A stretch of 64,000 bases of DNA, taken from positions 8,680,924 through 8,744,923 of the forward strand of contig JACMZG010001914.1 in the NCBI GenBank assembly GCA_018340805.1, read 5' to 3'. The stretch is from Microvelia longipes. Taxonomy: Eukaryota; Arthropoda; Insecta; Hemiptera; Veliidae. The notes beneath the pieces were generated by a model. That model had not been told where the DNA came from. It made no database searches and saw only the letters and a list, made by a program, of their open reading frames with translations. Shown here one piece after another: positions 12,099 to 40,803 of the stretch (position 1 is the first letter of the stretch; each line of letters starts with the position of its first letter). A program made the translations under genes and the position numbers.

Positions 12099-12104
12099 TT
12101 TATT
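12099..12104 (-). terminator. EFCAB1: EFCAB1-like polyadenylation signal AATAAA
   Basis: AATAAA on the minus strand 18 nt after the stop; another overlaps the stop itself at 12121-12126. Confidence 0.45.
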
Positions 12105-12121
12105 AAAATTAGACATTCTAT

Positions 12122-28572
<16,451 letters not shown>

Positions 28573-29317
28573 AATCGTTCGTAATTCGATCGACTCAAGG
28601 ATTTAACTTTGTAATAGTTGATTATTAAAAAGTTTAAAAATCTAGAAATATAATGGATTTGTTTTAAAAAAGTTTTGAAATATGTTTTTTAGTTTGGTAA
28701 TTGTTGCTTTCTATTTATTGAAACAAGCAAGATGGTTAGAGGAGCGAGCGATGAGCATACTCATTGCATACTTAGCATCAAGTGCTCGGTAAGCACCATA
28801 TGCTAATAATCATGGTAAGCTTACTGAGACACAGTATGCATAAAGTGTTTATAGCCACAAATAGCGCTAAGTTGCTCGTAGACGCCAAAATTCGATTTGC
28901 CGTGTAACATAGTGACCCCGTTGAGAATAAAAAAGAGAAGAATCCATTTGCCATGAAGTGTTAATATATTTTGAACTTGACTAATCTTGTGATGCGCTTT
29001 TTGTTATAACTTGGCTAGGAAATGTAGGTTTACAGAGTTCCATCGTCCATCTATCTTAAACTTTGGACAAAGGTATAAAGAGTAACTTAGGCTAAAACAA
29101 CATAAGTGACTCCAGATAACTCTATAGTTTGCGCTAACAAAACTCATATCTTATTTTTTGTTGAAAACTTCGTCTTTGACGTTAATTTTAAATAAAACAG
29201 TGCAAGAGAAACTTACTTTACAATTTAAAACTTCCCTTCATTATGACCTAAATTTACATTAAATCTGTCAAACTTTTTTTTCTCTATTGTGTTATAAACT
29301 CGTTTTAGACCAAGAAT
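28573..29317. other. Region upstream of the EFCAB1-like start
   Basis: The promoter or 5' UTR would lie here, but no TATA box or initiator can be chosen with confidence. 28740-28900 has loosely repeated GAGCGAG/GCATACT words. Confidence 0.4.
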
Positions 29318-29325
29318 GCTAAAAC

Positions 29326-30100
29326 CAGGGGGGGTTAACTTAAATGAGGAAAAGTTTGGATTCCATTATCGCAAGCTACTAAAAATAGCGCTGCGGCGGA
29401 CCGGTGCGGACAATTTATGAACTAACCCCAATAGCTTTCCAAAGATGACTGATTATATTTTTAAATTTAAATTTATAAATACCATAACAATTCTTAGTTA
29501 TGACAGCTACATTTATTATTATTATAAAATTGATTGTTTTCTGTATGTATTTTTCACAAAAACAGTTCGCCGTTGCATGTTCTGTATTTCTAAAATTCAG
29601 AAACTAAAAGTAAATAGAAACCTTTTTAAAACTTCCAGAGAACGCTAATGATGGCAGATAAGTATATTTCATTTAATTAATTTATTGATTTAGTCGATTT
29701 TATCAGGTAATTACATTTAATCACATGTGCGCATCTCGCCGATGTAATTAAAATACAGGCTGCATTAAATGCCAAAATCTATCTTTTAGCACGTGTAAAA
29801 CTTTAGCCACTATTTCATTATTACCTGATTGAATCAATCAAATTAATAAATTACTTAAATGAAAAACTTAAAAATAATCACAAGTGTTCTGTGTAAGATT
29901 AAAGTGGTAGGGTTAGTTAGAAGTATAACTATACAAAGTATAAAAATTAAATTTAAAACTGACTGTGGGCATAAAGCGGGAAATTAAGACACGCCCACTC
30001 AATTGAAAGGTAGGTCCGCCGCAGCTTTAGCGTCGTCCGGAATCCAAATTTTCCCACCATTGAGTCGACAGTCTTACTGTTTAAGTATCTATAGTCTCTG
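29326..30100 (+). mobile_element. F1 hAT-like MITE, complete, left member of an inverted pair
   Basis: 775 bp from CAGGGGGGGTTAAC to TAGTCTCTG. Exact 8-bp TSD GCTAAAAC at 29318-29325 and 30101-30108. Confidence 0.92.
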
Positions 30101-30109
30101 GCTAAAACC

Positions 30110-30869
30110 CAGAGACTATAGATACTTAAACAGTAAGACTGTCGACTCAATGGTGGGAAAATTTGGATTCCGGTCGACACAAGCGCGGCGGGGGACCTAC
30201 CTTTCAAATGAGTGGGCGTGTCTTGATTTCCTGCTTTTTGCCCACAGTCAGTTTGAAATTTAATTTTTATACTTTGTATAATTATACTTCTCACTAACCC
30301 TACCACTTTAATCTTACACAGAACGCTTCTGATTATTTTTAAGTTTTTCATTCAAGTAATTTATTAATTTAATTGATTCAATCAGGTAATAATGAAATAG
30401 TGGCTAAAGTTTACACGTGGTAGAAGATAGATTTTGGCATTTAATGCACAATTACATCGGCAAGATGCGCACATGTGATTTAATGTAATTACCTGATAAA
30501 ATTGACTTAATTAATAAATTAATTAAATGAAATTTACACTTATCTGCTATCAGTAGCGTTCTCTAGAAGTTTTAAAAAGGTTTCTATTTACTTTTAGTTT
30601 CTGAATTTTTGAAATACAGAACATGCAACGGCGAACCGTTTTTGTGAAAAATACATACAGAAAATAATCATTTTATAATAATAATAATAAATGTAGCTGT
30701 CATAACCAAGAATTGCCATGGTATTCATAAATTTAAATATAATCAGTCATTTTTGGAAAGCTATTGGGGTTAGTTCATGAGTTGTCCGCACCGGTCCGCC
30801 GCAGCGCTATTTTTAGTAGTTTGCGATAATCGAATCCAAACTTTTCCTCATTTAAGTTAACCCCCCCTG
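30110..30869 (-). mobile_element. F1 hAT-like MITE, right member of the inverted pair
   Basis: 760 bp, reverse orientation, beginning CAGAGACTATAG one base after the TSD of its partner and ending GTTAACCCCCCCTG. Its own flanks (CTAAAACC and GCATAAAG once F2 is removed) do not match. Together the pair is a 1.54-kb palindrome. Confidence 0.9.
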
Positions 30870-30876
30870 GCATAAA

Positions 30877-32437
30877 CATAGATAAACAATATTAACATAG
30901 ATGGTTCACTTCCGAGTGTAGTAGGAACCAGAGGGGGTTAACTTAAATGATGAAAAGTTTGGACTCGATTATCGCAAGCTACTAAAAATAGCGCTGCGGC
31001 GGACCGGTGCGGACAACTCATGAACTAACCCCTATAGCTTTCCAAAAATGACTGATTATATTTTTTATTTAAATTTATGAATACCATGGCAATTCTTGGT
31101 TATGACAGCTACATTTATTATTATTATAAAATGATTGTTTTCTGTATGTATTTTTAAAATTAAAATCGCCGTTGCATGTTCTGTATTTCAAAAATTCAGA
31201 AACTAAAAGTAAATAGATAGTAAATAGAAACCTTTTTTAAACTTCCAAAGAACGCAACTGATGGCAGATAAGTAAATTTCATTTAATTATTTTATTGATT
31301 TAATCAATTTTATCAGGTAATTACATTTAATCACATGTGCGCATCTTGCTGATGTAATTAAAATACAAGCTGCATTAAATGCCAAAATCTATCTTCTAGC
31401 ACGAGTAAACTTTAGCCCCTATTTCATTATTACCTGATTGAATCAATTAAAGTAATAAATTACTTGAATGAAAAACTTAAAAATAATCAGAAGTGTTCCG
31501 TGTAAGATTTAAGTGGTAGGTTTAGTTAGAAGTATAACTATACAGAGTATAAAAATTAAATTTCAAACTGACTGTGGGCAAAAAGCGGGAAATCAAGACA
31601 CGCCCACTCAATTGAAAGGTAGGTCCCCCGCCGCGCTAGTGTCGACCGGAATCCAAATTTTCCCACCATTGAGTCGACAGTCTTACTGTTTAAGTATCTA
31701 TAGTCTCTGGTAGGAACACTCAATTGACAAGTTTTTGTTTATGATTTAAGTTGGGGGCCTCATCACTAGAGTCTTGAAGAGCGCTAGTAGTAAAAATCTA
31801 TTTGCTCTATTCTCTACTAGACTGTGCTGTAGTATTTGTTTAAATACAAACAGTTGCCAATCGTTTTGTAAAATAAATTAAAGTAAACAAAGATCTATGG
31901 TATGCTGTAGTATTCGCGATATATTTGTGTTTTCCAAAACTTAGGGGCCTCATCAGCACTATCGTTTTCTTAAAAAAATAACAATAATTCATTTTCAGTG
32001 ATTTAGACTTAAGATTTAAATTTTCTATCTGAATATAACATATCGGGTTGGCGCAAACGGATAAGTAAAGGAAACATACAAAAATTGAAACTCTGACATT
32101 AGAGGTTCAAATCCAAGGGGGGACGACAGTATAGGTGGAGAAGTAAGAGTGAGAAATTAACTTTTTCTCTTTTTACCAATTTATACGAAATTCTTATAGA
32201 GCTTTCTTAGAATCACTCATCCATCGACTCCTCATCATTCTAGCGCTGAAAAGCGGATGGAAAGACTTGATTACCCTCAACAGCTCGTTGTTTGGTTAAA
32301 TAAAAATAAATAAAAATGTTTGACAGTTTCACGCTTCCACCACTAGACTGTACTACTTGAGCCTCCTGCATCCCGTCAACTATTTTTTTTTAAAAAATCC
32401 TTGAGTGAACCATCTATGTTAATATTGTTCATCTATG
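30877..32437 (-). mobile_element. F2 MITE interrupted by F1
   Basis: CATAGATAAACAATATTAAC termini; exact 8-bp TSD GGCATAAA at 30869-30876 and 32438-32445. Without the F1 insert it is about 772 bp, matching the 776-bp copy at 9817. Confidence 0.95.
30929..31709 (+). mobile_element. F1 hAT-like MITE inserted in F2
   Basis: 781 bp, CAGAGGGGGTTAAC to TAGTCTCTG. Exact TSD GTAGGAAC (fits nTnnnnAn) at 30921-30928 and 31710-31717. The intact F2 sequence at 9210-9240 shows the pre-insertion site. Confidence 0.96.
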
Positions 32438-32445
32438 GGCATAAA

Positions 32446-32790
32446 GGCAAAAAAAGTGTCACCACCGTTTTTATGGAAAATTGATGAGCATTGGACAATT
32501 TGTCCCAAATAGAGTTTAAAAGTATTGGAGAAGTGTATAAAATCTATGTTTTCATTTTTAAGGTCTAACACGCTTAATATCAACATACTTTAATTCTAGA
32601 ATTTTTTTATTTTCTTAAGATTCATAACATTATATTCTCAAACAAGGTAAGAATAACATTAAATTTGTTCTAAAACAACCACATAAAAATAAAAATCTTA
32701 AATTTTTTCTCAACATGATTATAACCTGTTAATAGAAAGGATGTAGTAGTGCTATGAGTGCCCCAAGGAAGTTATATAAAGGGGAAGGAA
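32446..32790. other. Spacer, nothing recognised
   Basis: AT-rich, no repeat or coding signal. Confidence 0.45.
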
Positions 32791-32844
32791 CATAGAGATA
32801 TATTACTAGAGAGGCCCTATTGGTTAAATTGTGAAACATCGAAA

Positions 32845-33509
32845 AATTCTGGCGCGGTGGTCCGCATGTCGGGCGAATTTCCTTTGGATGCGTGTTTCCG
32901 TGCTTTTTACACTATATAAGTTTACAACTACTAAATAAATAATTATGTCACGGTGGTCCGCTGTCGGGCGAATTTCATGTAGAATTCCGAGTTTCCGTGC
33001 TTAACAACCCATTTCTTGCTTAAGGCTCCGGTTCATGCTTTAGAACCTAAGCAGTTAATCGATTGTCAAGCACTGCTCGTAACTCATTTTGTCTGTATTT
33101 TTCAAAGGAAATGCGCATAATTATCCAGTTGGTTGTTCAAAACTATGCCTCTAAAATTAGAAGTACGCACTATTATTTGCACTAGTTTAAAGCTTAGTTA
33201 CTTATATTTAAGCTTAGTCAGTTATCTTTAATGGTTGTAGCGCATTTCCTTTGAAAAATACAGACAAAATGAGTTACGAGCAGTGCTTGACAATCGATTA
33301 ACTGCTTAGGTTCTAAAGCATGAACCGGAGCCTTAAGCAAGAAATGGGTTGTTAAGCACGGAAACTCGGAATTCTACATGAAATTCGCCCGACAGCGGAC
33401 CACCGTGACGGAATTATTTATTTAGTAGTTGTAAACTTATATAGTGTAAAAAGCACGGAACACGCATCCAAAGGAAATTCGCCGACATGCGGACCACCGC
33501 GCCAGAATT
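32845..33509. mobile_element. F5 fold-back element
   Basis: 665 bp with about 270-bp arms: AATTCTGGCGCGGTGGTCCG at the left, its complement at the right, pairing in register (sum of paired positions about 66355), and a loop near 33120-33235. Confidence 0.88.
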
Positions 33510-33539
33510 ATTTTCTAGTTGTAAACTTATATTAAGTAA

Positions 33540-34135
33540 AAGTAAAAAAAAACGATAAAAATTGATCGTCCCTACCAGGATTTGAACCCAGGTACCCTGA
33601 GTTTGAGTGCTCGTATTGACTCCGGACCACTGCCATTCAACTCAGAGGCCCAAAAAACATAGAAAACGACACCCTACTCGATATTTAATTTTTAACGACC
33701 GTAATTTTGGTTTTCGATAATTTTTGTTGTTTTTTCGACTTTTTGGTCACTTAGAGTGGTCGTATCGACTTCGGACCGGTTTCATTCGATTCAGCGCCCA
33801 AAAATACATCGAAAACGACACCCTACTCGAAATTTATTTTTTATCGACCTAAATTTTGGTTTTTGGTAATTTACAATGGTTTTTTGGACTTTTTGGTCAC
33901 TTAGAGTGGTCGTATCGACTTCGGACCGATTTCATTCGATTCAGCGTCCTTGACCTTTTTCGCGGCAAAAAATGTTAACCCTGAATTTTGCCTATTTTTT
34001 GAAAATTTCGCTGACTCAGCAAACCGGGTTAATGACGTCACAAAAACCTGGTTTTCAATAGGGTTCGTGTCCTCCCAAAGGTTGATTTTTGTACCAAGTT
34101 TGGTTAAAAAATATTAATCCGTTCGAAAGATAGAG
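33540..34135 (-). repeat. F6 repeat, two tandem body units and a tRNA-like segment
   Basis: 33571-33650 on the minus strand has a B-box-like GGTTCAAATCC. The body GAAAACGACACCCTACTCGA to TTTCATTCGATTCAGCG occurs twice (about 33660-33795 and 33797-33940). Confidence 0.65.
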
Positions 34136-34159
34136 TGTTTACAAGAAAGTGTCTAGAAA

Positions 34160-34319
<160 letters not shown>

Positions 34320-34699
34320 GCGAAACGTATTTTTTCGTCATTAGGGACCTCTGAAACGGATTTGTGTCGTGGTCCGAGGTTCGAATTCCGCCATGACGCC
34401 TATCCCATTAGCCGAATTTCCAAAGGAAATTCGCTAAAAGTAACCTGACCACCTTCGATTATAAATATAATCAAATAATCAGTACAAAATTACAATAACT
34501 TATACAGGAGAATGTTAAAAATACAAATAAAAACAAAAAAAAATTTCGAGAAGCCGAAAACAAATGATTTATTATAAACCTTAACTCACTCTTTGAGGAG
34601 GTTTCAAAGAGGTTAAACAGAGGCCCTGAGAGCCCCATAAAGATTTCAGACCACTCAATATAATGAGATAGGCTATGCCACTTCTATTATATATCTCTG

Positions 34700-35289
34700 T
34701 ACTACGTATCTCTGTACTTTAAGGTTAAAACCTTGGCTCTACAAGCTTTTGTTTATTTGCAAAGAATATAAGCAATGAGAATAGCCTTAGTACTTATACT
34801 ATACTCTTTGGTGTAAGTCTATTAGTAAACGTGTTTTATTTATTAAAACAAAACATAAAAAACGATCTTATTCATAGATATATATCATTAGAGGGGTACA
34901 TAGCCTATCTCAATACATACAAGCAAGGATCTTAAATAAAGGGCATGACGCAATAAATCGATTTATCATACAAAAAAGTGGCCCCATCGAAGACCAAAAA
35001 ATAGAGAAACTTCAACACGAAACACACGTTAAAAACCAACTGCATATGCTTGGTACAAACTGCGCATGCTTACGATCCTTATAAGAGCGAAGGTCTTAAA
35101 TTTTATAGGCCAACTTACCTCCCAATGGTTTCCCATTGTTAATTGCTCGAGAAGATTATAAACAAGCTTTAATTATCACTCACTAAATTGACTAAGTATA
35201 ATCCATAATTTAAAATTAAATAAGCACATGTAACAAATGTAACAATTACGAGAAGCGCAGATGAAAGTTGAATATTACTGACTAGTATC
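34700..35289. other. Spacer with an F4 fragment
   Basis: 34876-34925 resembles the F4 left end (TAGAGGGGTACATAGCC). Otherwise nothing seen. Confidence 0.45.
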
Positions 35290-35440
35290 GAAATTAGCCC
35301 CAGAGCCGAAGGCGAGGGTGTGCTATCTAAATTACCTGCAGAGGCGAAGTCGAGGCAGGTAATTTTCATTTTGACTGACGAGGCGAAGCCGAGGAAGGTA
35401 ATATATAATTTGACTGACGAGGCAAAGACGAGGAAGGCAA
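35290..35440 (+). repeat. About 44-bp tandem repeat, three units
   Basis: GAGGCGAAG.CGAGG.AGGTAA units separated by TTTGACTGAC, followed by more diverged sequence. The frame at 35320-35520 is open but repetitive and not recognised. Confidence 0.85.
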
Positions 35441-35819
35441 ATATACGAGTCAGTAATGTTTCCTTTCTTGCCTCGTTCCACTCAATATTTTATCTGCGAA
35501 CAGTAATAAATCAAAACTAGCATTATTTGACAGTTCTTTTAAATACGCTAACACAATGTTTTCACTTACATTCTTTACTTATTTCTCTGAACACCATTCT
35601 TTGAACACTTCTATGCTTTGAGATACCTACTTCCTGATTTGCCGGGTAGTAGGCTCTCTTTGGCATTTGTAGCTATTTCCAAAACATCCGGCGGGGTATG
35701 CTCGAAAAGTTCGTCTATATCTTCGACGATATTCATTACAAAACACTATAGAATCGCTATAGAATAAACTAACTTTTTAAACTGTATTAAATACGGGTTC
35801 GTATGATAAAAGTAGTAAA

Positions 35820-36361
35820 CTTAGAATAATACTATATATAGAAGGAGCACAGGACCGTAAACACAATGTAATTCCACTGATAACACGAAAGCCGGTTGAC
35901 TGGTGCAACTAAGTAACGCTGCCAACCTGACAACAAAACATTATTTTAAATATGTGTCATAAATATCTATTAATGAAGAAAGATCGTAAAGAACAAATAT
36001 AATAACTTAAAACACCTGCTGAGTATTTAATAAAATTGGTCTTAGATGGCAAAAGGGTGGCGGAATACAAGGATCTACATTTAGTTGACGAGGACTACTT
36101 TTTATATATAATTTTAATAAATACGTTAAACTACAATTTAAAATGCATAAAATATTGTAATGCACCGATATTTATATTAGTATTTTATGAACAATCAATC
36201 ATTAATTAATAATAGAACATAATAATTCAGCAACCGGAAGTATTGCCAACTTTTTTTTAGAAAATTGTATATTGTAAGGGTGGCAGCATTACTTAGTTGC
36301 ACCAGTGAACCGGCTTTCGTGTTATCATTAGTGCTCCTTCTATATATAGTATTATTCTAAG
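35820..36361. mobile_element. F3 hAT-type MITE, copy 3
   Basis: 542 bp. Exact TSD GTAGTAAA at 35812-35819 and 36362-36369 (nTnnnnAn). Confidence 0.95.
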
Positions 36362-37344
36362 GTAGTAAATGACTTGACAAAAAAAGATAAGATAATAAAC
36401 CCAAGACAGAAAGTGTTACCTTTAATATAATCAATCAAATTTATTTCTAATTAAAGATTTACAATACAAATTGTTTTCTTTTAATTTTTATTAATTAAAT
36501 AATGTAATTATTCATTATATAAATTATTAAATAAATTCAATAGGCTTATTATTATTAACTAATCATGTTTACAAAAATTATCTATTAACTTTCTTTACCA
36601 GCATAGGCAGGGGCGGCTGGGGAGTGCTACTTTCCTGCCTAGGCAGGTAAAGTGCAGTCATTCATGGCTAATTACCAGCCGATCTGGGAAATGCTACTTT
36701 CTCGCCTAGAATTAGTTCAGTAATGCTTCATTTTCCTGCATGCCGTGAGCAGATAAAAATTATTTTGGGGCTTTCAGAGGCTCTGTGTAACTTTATTAAA
36801 ACCTCCTCCAAGAGTAACTAAAGGTTATAATAATTCAATTGTTTTCGGCTTCCCGCATATTAGTAATCAGTATAATGAAATAATTAGCAAAAAAACCGTC
36901 TCGCAGAGTTGAAGCGACATTTTCAAATGTTAAAACCTGCGTAAAAATAACGTTGTTATCCCGCCAAAACATCGGATATTTCCGTGTACCGGCTTGTATT
37001 ACCGAACATTTCTGATATCAAAATCTATTGTTTACATCTCTTATCAACCTAAATAAACGTGATTTCTGTAAATTTTCTGCAGCTATCTTAAATTATTCAT
37101 GAGAAACATTCAATTAATTCTAGTTATGTAAAAGTGTAGTTAATTTGGTATAATTTCTAAAAAAAAATTCATGAACAAAAGGCCAAAAACACTTCACATT
37201 ACTTTCACGGTTGATATGTAAGTTAAGTCCTCTATTTTTTTATTAAACTACTTGAACAAGTTAGAAGCTCGTTAGAATTAATTATTTTAAGATGACGCAT
37301 TATTTCATAGATTCAAATTTCAAGCTATAAGAAAGAAAGCTAGA
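36362..37344. other. Spacer with an F4 fragment
   Basis: 36765-36865 is F4-like (GGGGCTTTCAGAGGCTCTG, AAACCTCCTCCAAGAG, GTTTTCGGCTTCCCG). Nothing else recognised. Confidence 0.5.
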
Positions 37345-37525
37345 TTTCACTTCTTGTTTGTGCGGTTGAAATCAGTTGACAGCGTGGGAAAATAATGCAA
37401 AAGAGCCAATGGGGTTAGTCCTGGATGTTAAACCACGCCCACAATTTCTTATCAGGCCAACCTCATTGGTTCCTTAGCACTATTTTCCCACGCTGTCAAC
37501 TGATTTTAATCTTGTGTTATACTAC
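37345..37525. mobile_element. F9 MITE, copy 2
   Basis: Palindromic: AAATCAGTTGACAGCGTGGG at the left and its complement CCCACGCTGTCAACTGATTT at the right; centre AAACCACGCCC. Confidence 0.85.
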
Positions 37526-37814
37526 AGTAGAACTGAATCAAGAAGTGTCTTTACTCACGTCAAGGACCTAATATTAAGAGGAAGGAACACATTAGTCCTT
37601 CCCAACGTAAAAATAGTGTTGCCAACTCTCACTACTACTACCTCATGCATCGGGGGGGGGGGGGGATGTAGCACTTCTACATCCTTCCTATCATCAGGTT
37701 ATAAACATGTAGAGTAAAATTTTAGTTTTTTATTATTCTGCCGTGTTTAATTGTACATATTTAATGTTATTCTTACCTTGTTTGAGATTATTAAGTTATA
37801 AATCATAAGATAAT

Positions 37815-38210
37815 AAAAATTTAGGCGTGGTGGATCGCATGTTGGTCGAATTTCCTTTGGAATGCATGTTTCCGTGCTTTGCAGTCCTTTTTGTTCTTAA
37901 AGTTCCATTTTATGCTTGCTTGTAATTATCCTGTTAGCTGTTCAAAACTATGCCTCTAAAATTGGCAGTGAACATTATTTGCTCTAGTTTAATGCTCAGT
38001 TGATGTACTTCTTTAAAGGTTTTTGTGCATTCCCTTTGAAAAATATGGAAATAATTAGTTACGAGTAGCGCTTATTAATTGAGTAACTGCTCAAGTTAAA
38101 GCATAAACCGGATCCTTAAGCAGAAATGGATTGTTAAGCATGGAAATACGCAATCCCTAGGAAAACGACTTGAAATGCGGACCACCAGGCCAAAATTATT
38201 TTTTTAGTTA
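37815..38210. repeat. F5 repeat, diverged copy
   Basis: GGCGTGGTGGATCGCATG, TTCCTTTGGAATGC, then AAGCATAAACCGGATCCTTA and GCGGACCACCAGGCC inverted at the right. Confidence 0.75.
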
Positions 38211-38239
38211 TGAACTTTTATAATGTACAAAAAAACGAT

Positions 38240-38544
38240 AAAAAAATTATTCTCCTTACCTAGATTCGAACCCAGACACCCTGGCATTGTGTTGACTCCG
38301 GACCATTTTCATTCAACTCACAGGCCCACAAAACACCAAAAACGACTCTAGGTTTTTTAGTTACTAACCACAATGGTTATGACTTTTTGGTCACATGTGG
38401 TTGCATTGAGTTTTGTTGGATTCGGCACCCCAAAAAACATTGGAAAAGACAATCTTCTTGAAATTTAATTTTCATTGACTGTAATTTTAGTTTCCTGTAA
38501 TTTACTATGGTATTTTTGATTTTTTGGTCACCTAGAGTGGTCGC
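38240..38544 (-). repeat. F6 repeat copy
   Basis: TAGATTCGAACCCAG (tRNA-like, minus), GACTCCGGACCA, TTTTTGGTCACATG and GAAATTTAATTTTCATTGAC match other F6 copies. Confidence 0.6.
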
Positions 38545-39930
<1,386 letters not shown>

Positions 39931-39939
39931 TTTGTATAT

Positions 39940-40120
39940 AAATAAGGACCTTTTTCCGGGTGAAAAACAATAACCTTGAAGTTTTGCCTTTTTTAAAAAA
40001 ATTAGGCATTATTACCCCAGTAAACCGGGTTAATGACGTCATAATAACCTGGTTTTCAACAGGGATCAAAAAATAGCATGTTTACAAGACTTGTCTAGAA
40101 ATACATGTAATATGTCAGTA
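39940..40120 (+). repeat. F6-related fragment
   Basis: AAACCGGGTTAATGACGTCA, ACCTGGTTTTCAA and GTCTAGAAATACAT occur also at 34010-34165. Confidence 0.7.
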
Positions 40121-40605
40121 AAAAAGTCCCAACAATTTGGCCTACTTGCTAGGTGATCTCACCTCTCCCTAATTATTTGCTAGGTGATCTCACCTCCTCC
40201 TTATTACTTGCTAGGTGATCTCACCTCTCCCTAATTATTTGCTAGGTGATCTCACCTCCTCCTAATTATTTGCTAGGTGATCTCACCTCTCCCTAATTAT
40301 TTGCTAGGTGATCTCACCTCCCTTATTACTTGCTAGGTGATCTCACCTCTCCCTAATTATGCTAGGTGATCTCACTCCTCCCTTGCTAGGTGATCTCACC
40401 TCTTATTTGCTAGGATCTCACCTCTCCCTAATAATTTGCTAGTGATCTCACCTCTCCCTAGGTGATCTCACCTCCTCCCTTGCTAGGTGATCTCACCTCT
40501 CCTTATGCTAGGTGATCTCACCTCTCCCTAATAATTTGCTAGGTGATCTCACCTCCTCCTTATTACTTGCTAGGTGATCTCACCTCTCCCTAATTACTAT
40601 CAATG
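40121..40605 (+). repeat. Minisatellite, 16 units of about 30 bp, derived from a SINE-like tail
   Basis: Unit TGCTAGGTGATCTCACCTCT plus CCCTAATTAT. The entry sequence AAGTCCCAACAATTTGGCC and TACTTG matches the tail of the SINE copies at 6475 and 52980. Each unit can fold as AGGTGA-TC-TCACCT. It ends about 45 bp before an SDR exon acceptor. Confidence 0.93.
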
Positions 40606-40659
40606 TCACTATTTCAGCATTAAAATAATATATTTGTTTATTTCAGGGTAGAAGACAGC

Positions 40660-40803
40660 ATGTTGATAAAATTATATTCAATAGGAGTAATACTGTTTGA
40701 TATTTTAGTACTTATATCAAGAAGTACTTTAACTTTACTACAATGTATCTATAACTTCATTATACCAGCACCTGAGAAGTCTGTTGTCGGTGAAATTATA
40801 TTA
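40660..40803 (+). CDS. SDR exon with start codon and membrane anchor
   Basis: Follows a TTTCAG acceptor at 40641-40646, so the ATG at 40660 is in an internal exon. 48 codons, phase-0 donor TTA|GTAAGT. It encodes a hydrophobic signal-anchor followed by KSVVGEIIL, which leads into the Rossmann fold. A 16-copy minisatellite ends about 45 bp upstream of the acceptor. Confidence 0.85.

Noticed and set aside
29953..30351. 132-aa and 86-aa frames on opposite strands
   Set aside because: They are the same F1 MITE sequence read from the two arms of the palindrome, and also appear in the third F1 copy at 31513; no protein family recognised.
40144..40600. Possible CRISPR array
   Set aside because: Unit spacing is about 30 bp with no unique spacers, it derives from a SINE-like tail, and the DNA is eukaryotic. 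It is a minisatellite.
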